Position numbers and translations under genes: made by a program
In this document: one piece after another, positions 20,134 to 27,365 of the stretch
Numbering within the stretch: the first letter of the stretch is position 1
How the letters are laid out: every line of letters begins with the position of its first letter
Notes under the pieces: model-generated
The model's database searches: none
Seen by the model: only the letters and a program-made list of their open reading frames with translations
Told to the model about the DNA's origin: nothing
DNA from: SCBR16-9 sp964537975
GTDB lineage: Bacteria > Hydrogenedentota > Hydrogenedentia > Hydrogenedentales > SCBR16-9
NCBI GenBank assembly: GCA_964537975.1
Contig: CAZIDP010000002.1
Coordinates: 1-64,000 of the forward strand
DNA length: 64,000 nucleotides
Direction of reading: 5' to 3'

Positions 20134-21156
20134 ATGAGAAATTGGACTCTATTCATATACAATGCCTATATATGCAAGACAAAATATAGCAGTCTACTGT
20201 TGATAGTTACTTTAATAATCTGCATGAGTGTTTGTGAACATGCATCCTCAGAAGTGAAGGTCTCCAAAAACAGTGAAGAGTATGCGGATTATTTGCAGAA
20301 GGCCTGGGAAATTCTTGAATTACTTGAGCCTTGGCTTCCACTTGATTTGGGTTATATAAAAAGCATGGACCTGGAATTCAGGGAAAGGTACAATTTAGGT
20401 CGTAAAAACTTAACAATAAGTTGCATAGAACCAACACATTCAGTATTTATTAATTTCCATGACAAGGAATTTGTGTCATTAAGTATGGAGAATTCGGAGT
20501 ATGAAAAACATATAGTTGAAATGTCTGAAGATGTCCATAACAAAAATTTGATGGTGGCAAATGAAATACTTCAATTTTTTGATGATTTGCTCCGATTTGA
20601 CATTGATGATGTAAGTTATAGAAATACTACCAGCAATTTAGACAATGTTACAGAATACACAAGTTGGGGTGCCATGAAATTCTATGAGTATACTGGAATC
20701 AGATATGCTGATTGTTATGCGCTCGTTTCTCTTTATTCTGATGGGCCTTATGTTAAAAGGTTCAGTTACATGCCTGCGAAATCATTACCTGATACACAGA
20801 TTACTACAACGTATACAGAGGCACAAGATATTGCAAAAAAATCTCTTCTCTCACTTGAATACTTCAAAGTAGACAATCTAGATGATATAGTTGCTTATGA
20901 AATACCCGAGTTGTGCATTCTCGACCGACCTTTAGATGGTTTATATATGAATTCAACGGCAAATAATTTGGTTATTCCTGATGGGTACATCAAGTCTGAT
21001 TTGGTATCTGCTCGCTTGTATTGGAAAGTAGAATTATTTAAAGCTGTAGAACCATATTTAAAATACGTTGTTTATGTTGACGCACAAAATAGTATTGTCT
21101 TAACTACAGATGTGTCATTTTTAGGTAAGTTACCAACATATTTAAATGATAATTAA
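20134..21156 (+). CDS. Exported protein with a PepSY-like C-terminal half, unknown
   Basis: 340 residues. The N-terminus has a basic start and one hydrophobic segment (LLLIVTLIICMSVC, about residues 22-36), either a signal peptide or an anchor. GGGGTGA precedes the ATG. The C-terminal 150 residues contain TEAQDIAKKSLLS, then ARLYWKVELFKA and YVVYVDAQNSIVL. This order (a helix, then strands ending in a VDAxxGxVL-like motif) resembles the PepSY/YpeB fold, in which such domains inhibit peptidases. That resemblance is weak and by eye. Unusually AT-rich DNA. Confidence 0.65.
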   Translation: MRNWTLFIYNAYICKTKYSSLLLIVTLIICMSVCEHASSEVKVSKNSEEYADYLQKAWEILELLEPWLPLDLGYIKSMDLEFRERYNLGRKNLTISCIEPTHSVFINFHDKEFVSLSMENSEYEKHIVEMSEDVHNKNLMVANEILQFFDDLLRFDIDDVSYRNTTSNLDNVTEYTSWGAMKFYEYTGIRYADCYALVSLYSDGPYVKRFSYMPAKSLPDTQITTTYTEAQDIAKKSLLSLEYFKVDNLDDIVAYEIPELCILDRPLDGLYMNSTANNLVIPDGYIKSDLVSARLYWKVELFKAVEPYLKYVVYVDAQNSIVLTTDVSFLGKLPTYLNDN

Positions 21157-21249
21157 TTATTAACAAATATCATTAGGCGTATTCTGTGCTTATCTATTAA
21201 TATAATACTTAAAGATGTAGTTTTTTTTACACACCACAAGGAAATATCC

Positions 21250-21942
21250 ATGTGTGGCCGATTTGCCCAGGCATATGAGCTGAAAGAATTTATCAAACGT
21301 TTTGGTGTCGCCGTATTAGATGGTGTTGGATTGCGTTACAATATCGCGCCAGGACAAAATGTCATGGTATTGTTGCATGACAAGGATGCATGTTTTGAAC
21401 CACGGCTGCTGCGATGGGGCTTGGTGCCACATTGGGCCAAAGACACGGCAATTGGCAGCAGGATGATAAATGCGCGTGGTGAAACAGTTGCGGAAAAACC
21501 TGCGTTTCGTACCGCATTCCGAACACATCGTTGTATCGTGCCTGTTAGCGGTTTCTTTGAATGGAAACGGCAGGGGAAAATTAAGGTGCCCCATTATATT
21601 CATTCCGCCCAGGGTGAACCCCTGGCATTGGGTGGATTGTGGGCTGTTTGGCATGATCCACAGTCCGGGGATTCACACGAAACATTTACCATCCTGACCG
21701 TTCCCGCCAACGAAGACGTATGTGCACTGCACGATCGCATGCCCTTGATTTTAAACGATGCGGATGATAGCCGCTGGGTAGACACGCAGACCTCGGTTGA
21801 TTTACTAGGCTCCCTCATACGCCCTTATGCTGACGGTCAATTGATATCTTATCCTGTATCCACCATAGTGAATAGTCCATCCAACGATACACCCGACTGT
21901 ATTCAGAAGCATGAATATGGTGGTCAGACGGAATTGTTCTGA
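21250..21942 (+). CDS. yedK: SRAP domain protein (YedK/HMCES), abasic-site DNA-protein crosslinker
   Basis: 230 residues forming one complete SRAP domain. Cys2, which becomes N-terminal after Met removal and forms a thiazolidine crosslink with abasic sites in single-stranded DNA, is present (MCGRF). So are the conserved N31 (RYNIAPGQ), E104 (GFFEWK) and H161 (LHDRMPLIL). In bacteria it shields abasic sites and is often near SOS or repair genes, but none adjoins here. The ATG at 21250 is preceded by AAGGAAA. The last 19 bases overlap the 3' end of the convergent M56 gene, so the two transcripts are antisense at their ends. Confidence 0.93.
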   Translation: MCGRFAQAYELKEFIKRFGVAVLDGVGLRYNIAPGQNVMVLLHDKDACFEPRLLRWGLVPHWAKDTAIGSRMINARGETVAEKPAFRTAFRTHRCIVPVSGFFEWKRQGKIKVPHYIHSAQGEPLALGGLWAVWHDPQSGDSHETFTILTVPANEDVCALHDRMPLILNDADDSRWVDTQTSVDLLGSLIRPYADGQLISYPVSTIVNSPSNDTPDCIQKHEYGGQTELF

Positions 21943-24900
21943 GCAAGGCTTTCTTCATAATCCCAGACGATTGTGGTATGTCCATTGGCGAACAGGTCAG
22001 CAAGCTCCTCTTCCAGCAGAGGGCGGTTGATATCCTGGTCTATAAATACACCTTCATCATTGTCCTGATATCGCCATAACTCCACCAATCGGGCTATAGG
22101 TGGCACCTGATGCTCCAACAAGTGCAGATGAACAATGCCATCCTCACCGGAACGCCCATGTTGTCTGGAAATGGCGCCACACACCTGCAACCGCAGTCGG
22201 ACATGCACAGTGACATCCGGCATAGGTGTTCCATTGGAATCAAGCACCGTGAGATGTAAATCACGTGGCTCGAAATTTTCCGGCCAGGCTTTCTGTACCA
22301 CCTCCAGGGGATTCGGTCCAATCATCAAGCCTTCGCGTCCTAAATAAACCGGAATACCGGCATAGATGCCATCTGGGTCATAATATAATGCTTCTTCCAG
22401 ATACAACGGAAGCGCAGGCGCAATGACATGAATCTCCCCATTGGTATCCGTGCTAAAAGTTCCAAGAGCCAATCCATGATGACCCCCACAATGATTTTCG
22501 GTGGTCATATAGACTGCCAGGCGTACTTCTTTATTGGTCATGGGAGTACCGTTCTCATCCAGTATAAGAATTACCCGTTCCTCTAATTCTGGTAATATCA
22601 TTGTGGAAATGCCAGATTGCGTACTAGCTACTTCGGCAGCCATCCCGGAGATTCCGGTGTACACCATGTGTAGTACTTCTTTCCAATAAAGCGTGATCAA
22701 TTCATCCAGGGGTATATTCTGTTCTCGATAGATTTTGAATTCCTCCGTCAACACCTGATCAGGTGCCCTGTACCAGTGGTTGTCCGGAAGAGATAGCGCA
22801 ACAACAAAGGTACGTCTGCCCATGGTCAAAAAATCAATCAAATTTTCATAGGATAAATCATTGGTCTGCCTGTCAGACAATCTACCCACCAGCATTTCTG
22901 GCGTAAACGTAAAATTCAGCATCCCGTTTTCAACCAGACCCAGATCATATTCATGCACAAATCCCCAACCGATGCAATACAGCTTTAATATTCCGGATTC
23001 TACCGGATTACCAGGCTGGCCAACCGCAAATCGAAAATCGCGTGACAATTCATCCTCGGTAAATTCACGGATTGGCATGGCACTGCTGTTGTGTTCAGGC
23101 AAACCAAACACGCTGCTATGTGACATGGCCCAAGCTTCAAAACGTTCTTGCCATCCAGATTTCTCGTTTGGTCCAAATATATCAAATCTGCTATCGCGAG
23201 GATTTTCCCCCAGTCTTTGAATAATTTCCCACGCAGTATTTTTACACCAGTTCTCATCCAGGTCTTGTTCTATCACCTTGCGATAGAGTATGGGTAATCC
23301 CAATTCAGTGTCCATCTCCAGTAATGCCTGCGTACTGAGACTGATATAAGGGTTCGGCCAGCCTCTGACATTAGTTCGTGGGACTGCAACTAACAGCGCG
23401 CCCAGAGTAGCTGATGCTTCATCTGTATTGAGCCTGCCAATTGCTACAATTGCGGCATTTCGCACCTCCTCCTCGACATCGTGCAGCGCCATCCGCAAAG
23501 GGGGCAAGGCCTCTGGATAACCCCTACTTCCCAGCTCCACTACAGAGGATTTCCGTGCATCTTTACCCCCTGTGATGAGCAGATCATTAAGCCTGCCAAG
23601 ACGTTTCTGGTATATTTCTCTGAGTAACACCGATGCTGCGGGAGTATCAATCTTTCTCAAGGTATCAACCAAATGCTTCAGTATCTCTTCCTCTGGCATC
23701 GTCTGTTTGTTATACTCACTGAAGGTTTCCACAGTAAGATCACCATATTTCTCCAGACCATAAATGCGTTGTAATGACACAAGATAACGTACCAGTAAAA
23801 GCGTATCATCTTCAGGCCACCAGCCCAGGCGAAACAACTCCTGGGCGGTTTCAGCACTTAAATGTACTCGCAACTGCTCCACAAGAGATTTTATGATTTC
23901 TTCTTTGTTTTTCTCAGGTTCAGGTTGCTGTGCTCTCCTGGCTCCATATAAACCTTCTTGAACTCCACCCATGCCCATGCCTCTGCTCATGCCACTTGCC
24001 ACTGGTCTTTCTGTGGTAGTCGTCACCATCGTTTTTCCGTGAAGCGCTGCAAGGGAAGCCAATGCGTTATGGGTGCGCTCGGTCATCGGCCAGACTCCAT
24101 ACTGGACAAATTCAATATGACCGTCCATGTACAACACATTGCCGCCGTCGGGGTGGTTGCCCAACTTGTCCATCATAACGGGTATCGCCGACTGTGCATG
24201 ACTAGCTGCTGCTGGATTGTTAATGTCGGTGATGAAGAAGCGCTCAACACCTTCCCGTAACCGTCGAATGTGCAGTGTCTCTTCATCTTGACTTGTTACT
24301 TCCAGGATATCTGTCAGTGCTTCACCCGTTTCTATGGATTCCAGGTATGCAGCAGCAAATGCTTCCACACCGCCATCGTCATTCAGAACGTACCCCAGGT
24401 AATAATAGTCACTGGACTGGAATTGTATCCGGAGATCCGCGTCGCTCAATGGGTTAACCGGAATATCAGGTACCGGCGAATGTGCGGGACAATACAATAT
24501 CTGCAAATCGTTGACATAATCGGGATACACTAATGTCGGTTCCGGCATTAAACAACCCGCATCTTTCGAGAACATGGGGAAGAGGCCACGATTTTCGTTG
24601 GCATTCATCTTAAAAATCAAGCCCCATTGCTTCAGGTGTTCTGCGCAGCGGGCACGATTTTGTACGGCGGTAAATGGGTTATCGCGTTCTACTTGAGAAC
24701 TTTGCTGAGAATCTGCTTCGTGAAGCGCTGCAAGGGAAGCCAATGCGTTATGGGTGCGCTCGGTCATAGGCCAGACTCCATACTGGACAAATTCAATATG
24801 ACCGTCCATGTACAACACATTGCCGCCGTCGGGGTGGTTACCCAGCTTATCCATCATGACAGGTATCGCCGACTGTGCTCGTGTACTTGTTGCTGGACTA

Positions 24901-26573
24901 TTGATATCGGTGATGAAGAAGCGTTCAACACCTTCATTTAATCGGAGAATGTGCCGTTTTTCTCCATCTTCGCTTGTTGCTTGCAGAATATCTGGCAATA
25001 CTTCACCTGTTTCGACGGATACTTGGTATGCGGCAGCGAATGCTTCTACATCGGTATCGTCTCTCAGAGCGTAACCCAGGTAATAATAGTCACTGGACTG
25101 AAAATGGGTACGGAGACTTGCATCGCTCAAAGGGTTAACCGGAATATCTGGTACCGGGGAGCGAGCAGGGCAAATCAATATCCGCATGTCTTTAACGTAA
25201 TCGGGATACACTAATGTCGGTTCCGGCATTAAATAACCTGCATCTTTCGAAAACAGGGGGAAGAGGCCACGATTATCGCTGGCATACATCTTAAAAATCA
25301 AACCCCATTCCCTCAGGTGGTTGGCGCAGTCGGCGCGATTTAGTGCGGCTACTAACAGGATATCGTGTTCTTCCTGAGAACTTGGCTGCGATACTAGTCC
25401 GGCATCTGATGGGTTCTGGGCGTTGGTGAGAGTAACGGTGCCGAATATCAGGGAAACTGCAATAGCCAGCATGGACCAGGTACGCCCATCGTATCGGAAA
25501 GCGGCGATGCGACGAATACGGTTACCGGTTGCGGAATGTGCTTCCACAACACCGGCAAGTCCTGCCATACCGGGGAAAGGTGCAGCCTTCTGGTGCTTGC
25601 GCAATAAGGACAGCATGGTCATGCCATAGGCTTGCGCTTCACCCGACTCGGTATGGCGTAGCGCGAAATCATCACAAGCCAGTTCCCGATCATGGCGTAT
25701 ACGCCGAAACGCGAACCACAGCACCGGATTGAACCAATGCAGGGCAAGCAGCAGTGTGCAGAACCAGTTCATCACAATGTCTTTACGTCGGACATGCGCC
25801 AGCTCATGCAAAAATACATAGCGCAACTCCTGAGGCGTGAGTTCCTGGACAGCCTGTGGTGGCAACAAGAGTTTGGGTCGGTAAAACCCGAATATAGCCG
25901 GGCTCTTCAACAGATGACTTTCGAAGAGACGTACTCCGGAAGTTTTCATACGGGTAGCACTGTCTTCGAATACTGCAAGCAACGTTGTATCTTCCACTGG
26001 AGCAGCGTATCGCAATCGCAGGGTGTACCATAAATTGATCAACAACACATACGTGACCAACAGGCATACACCCACAAACCACACCAATGAGAGTACACCC
26101 TGCCAATGCATAGACAAAGTAGTGGCCTGATCTGGAGATAAAGTAGTGGTGTTGTCGGATGAAGTCGGGACTTTGGATGTCGCTGTTACAGCAGCCTGGG
26201 TACTTGGTGCGCTTTGCGTAGTAACAATGAGGCTTTCTGTAGGTGTGTAAGTGGCTGGTGTTGCCAGGAGGGTATCAGGTGTAGTGATTGCTTCCTGTGC
26301 TACTTCGCCTGTCACAAAGTACGTTGAACTAGCCTCCCAACCTTGATCAATCAGGTTGAAAATGCTTAAGGGACTCTCGGGCGCGACCGGCAATATGAGT
26401 CGAATTACCAAGGCCAGCCAGAGTCCGTAATACCAGCGTACCGGCAGACGATGACGCAGCAACCATTGGGTAAGCAAAATGAGTACTACCACAACGCTGG
26501 CCTGCAAGGATGTCTCCAGAACCCAATGAAACACAGGGGAAATGGTGTCAGAAAATTGCACAAGTACGTTCAT
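21924..26573 (-). CDS. BlaR1-type M56 sensor metalloprotease fused to duplicated H-X9-DG domains, HEAT-like repeats and Ig-like domains
   Basis: 1549 residues. Residues 1-400 form a BlaR1/MecR1-like module: transmembrane helices near 20-38 and 48-62, an extracytoplasmic Ser/Thr-rich loop (about 80-155), a helix near 160-180, then the cytosolic zinc peptidase with HELAH (H256, E257, H260) and third ligand E297 in RELACDD, and a last helix near 383-400. The large remainder should be outside the cytoplasm. It holds two near-identical 207-residue units, each ending in H-P-D-G-G-N-V-L-Y-M-D-G (H580 and H807), the H-X9-DG motif of DUF1559 pseudopilin-processing proteins. Helical HEAT-like repeats follow (about 990-1110), then two Ig-like domains (1350-1520). 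No penicillin-binding sensor domain is present. The ATG at 26573 overlaps the end of the blaI-type gene by 4 bases, so sensor and repressor are coupled. The inducing signal is unknown. Confidence 0.9.
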   Translation of the reverse strand: MNVLVQFSDTISPVFHWVLETSLQASVVVVLILLTQWLLRHRLPVRWYYGLWLALVIRLILPVAPESPLSIFNLIDQGWEASSTYFVTGEVAQEAITTPDTLLATPATYTPTESLIVTTQSAPSTQAAVTATSKVPTSSDNTTTLSPDQATTLSMHWQGVLSLVWFVGVCLLVTYVLLINLWYTLRLRYAAPVEDTTLLAVFEDSATRMKTSGVRLFESHLLKSPAIFGFYRPKLLLPPQAVQELTPQELRYVFLHELAHVRRKDIVMNWFCTLLLALHWFNPVLWFAFRRIRHDRELACDDFALRHTESGEAQAYGMTMLSLLRKHQKAAPFPGMAGLAGVVEAHSATGNRIRRIAAFRYDGRTWSMLAIAVSLIFGTVTLTNAQNPSDAGLVSQPSSQEEHDILLVAALNRADCANHLREWGLIFKMYASDNRGLFPLFSKDAGYLMPEPTLVYPDYVKDMRILICPARSPVPDIPVNPLSDASLRTHFQSSDYYYLGYALRDDTDVEAFAAAYQVSVETGEVLPDILQATSEDGEKRHILRLNEGVERFFITDINSPATSTRAQSAIPVMMDKLGNHPDGGNVLYMDGHIEFVQYGVWPMTERTHNALASLAALHEADSQQSSQVERDNPFTAVQNRARCAEHLKQWGLIFKMNANENRGLFPMFSKDAGCLMPEPTLVYPDYVNDLQILYCPAHSPVPDIPVNPLSDADLRIQFQSSDYYYLGYVLNDDGGVEAFAAAYLESIETGEALTDILEVTSQDEETLHIRRLREGVERFFITDINNPAAASHAQSAIPVMMDKLGNHPDGGNVLYMDGHIEFVQYGVWPMTERTHNALASLAALHGKTMVTTTTERPVASGMSRGMGMGGVQEGLYGARRAQQPEPEKNKEEIIKSLVEQLRVHLSAETAQELFRLGWWPEDDTLLLVRYLVSLQRIYGLEKYGDLTVETFSEYNKQTMPEEEILKHLVDTLRKIDTPAASVLLREIYQKRLGRLNDLLITGGKDARKSSVVELGSRGYPEALPPLRMALHDVEEEVRNAAIVAIGRLNTDEASATLGALLVAVPRTNVRGWPNPYISLSTQALLEMDTELGLPILYRKVIEQDLDENWCKNTAWEIIQRLGENPRDSRFDIFGPNEKSGWQERFEAWAMSHSSVFGLPEHNSSAMPIREFTEDELSRDFRFAVGQPGNPVESGILKLYCIGWGFVHEYDLGLVENGMLNFTFTPEMLVGRLSDRQTNDLSYENLIDFLTMGRRTFVVALSLPDNHWYRAPDQVLTEEFKIYREQNIPLDELITLYWKEVLHMVYTGISGMAAEVASTQSGISTMILPELEERVILILDENGTPMTNKEVRLAVYMTTENHCGGHHGLALGTFSTDTNGEIHVIAPALPLYLEEALYYDPDGIYAGIPVYLGREGLMIGPNPLEVVQKAWPENFEPRDLHLTVLDSNGTPMPDVTVHVRLRLQVCGAISRQHGRSGEDGIVHLHLLEHQVPPIARLVELWRYQDNDEGVFIDQDINRPLLEEELADLFANGHTTIVWDYEESLAQNNSV
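24039..25340 (-). repeat. Tandem in-frame duplication inside the M56 gene (period 681 bases)
   Basis: Two copies, 24720-25340 and 24039-24659, are spaced exactly 681 bases apart, as shown by the matching histidine codons at 24834 and 24153. The last 150 or so bases of each copy differ at only a handful of positions, mostly synonymous, while the middles have diverged more. Confidence 0.9.
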
Positions 26574-26950
26574 TGATCCTCTCCTTTTTGCGCCAGAATG
26601 CGTCGCAATGCTTCGATATCATCTTCTGTTAAAGTTTCTTCCGTCAGAAATTGTGCCAGCATGGGTGTGAACACACCACCATGAACCCTGTTGATAAAGG
26701 AACGTGTTTCCGCGTGTACGCAAGCGGCTTCATCTACCAGTGGGTAATAACGGTACAGCCGGCCTTCCTGCTCATACCCGAGCGCGCCTTTGCCCAGCAG
26801 TCGATTCAATAATGTACGAATAGTTCGTGGACTCCAAGATACCTTACCCTTCAACGCCGAAACGACCTCCTGAGCCGTGCGCGGCGCTTTCTCCCACAAT
26901 ATCCGCATGATCATCCACTCAGAATCTGAAATTTGCGGTAAAGATTTCAT
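26570..26950 (-). CDS. BlaI/MecI-family transcriptional repressor
   Basis: 126 residues. A winged-helix N-terminal domain (ISDSEWMIMRILWEKAPRTA, then SPRTIRTLLNRL) and a C-terminal dimerisation helix region match BlaI/MecI. These repressors are cleaved or released when the partner M56 protease senses its signal. The ATG at 26950 has AGGAGG 7 bases upstream. It is the first gene of a two-gene operon with the M56 protein. The promoter immediately upstream contains two operator-like dyads, so autoregulation is expected. Confidence 0.93.
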   Translation of the reverse strand: MKSLPQISDSEWMIMRILWEKAPRTAQEVVSALKGKVSWSPRTIRTLLNRLLGKGALGYEQEGRLYRYYPLVDEAACVHAETRSFINRVHGGVFTPMLAQFLTEETLTEDDIEALRRILAQKGEDQ

Positions 26951-26966
26951 TGATACGCCTCCTTTG

Positions 26967-27012
26967 ATTACAAGTGTAATTGAATTGTATTACATTTGTA
27001 ATCAAAAGTCAA
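26967..27012 (-). promoter_or_regulatory. Promoter with two BlaI-type operator dyads
   Basis: Reading the minus strand, -35 TTGACT (27007-27012) and -10 TACAAT (26984-26989) are 17 bases apart. Dyad 1, ATTACA-N2-TGTAAT (26989-27002), fills the spacer. Dyad 2, ATTACA-N2-TGTAAT (26967-26980), lies just downstream of the -10. Their centres are 22 bases apart, two helical turns on the same face. TACA/TGTA is the known BlaI/MecI core. Occupancy would block the polymerase directly. Confidence 0.85.
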
Positions 27013-27365
27013 GCAGTTTCTATAACAAATAATTTTGATCCATAATGGCATTAAATTTAACACATAGGATATGGCCACAGTGAATTAATCGCTTCCATGA
27101 ATGTCATAACACATCAGGAAAAGAGCTGCCAATGGATAGAGTATAAAAATTCCCTATGCATGGAAGTCATCGATCCTTTTGAGAACTGGTTACGATTCGA
27201 TGAAACGTAGGATGTATGATTTTTATATGGATGTAGAAGTTGTTGGAAGTTTTCATTGTAACCTTGTCTGAGCTTGCTGAATAGAGAATGTAAAAGAGAT
27301 TCGTTCCACTAATAAATTACCGGACACCTGGCGTTGCTCAGAAAGCTGTCACACAGGAGAATTAT
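27013..27365. other. Divergent intergenic region upstream of the GH9 gene
   Basis: 353 bases with no supported gene. It must contain the GH9 promoter and leader. No further TACA/TGTA dyad was found here, so there is no evidence that the repressor also controls GH9. Confidence 0.5.

Noticed and set aside
26570..26950. Beta-lactam resistance regulator
   Set aside because: The BlaI/M56 pair has no beta-lactamase or PBP gene nearby, and the sensor lacks a penicillin-binding domain.
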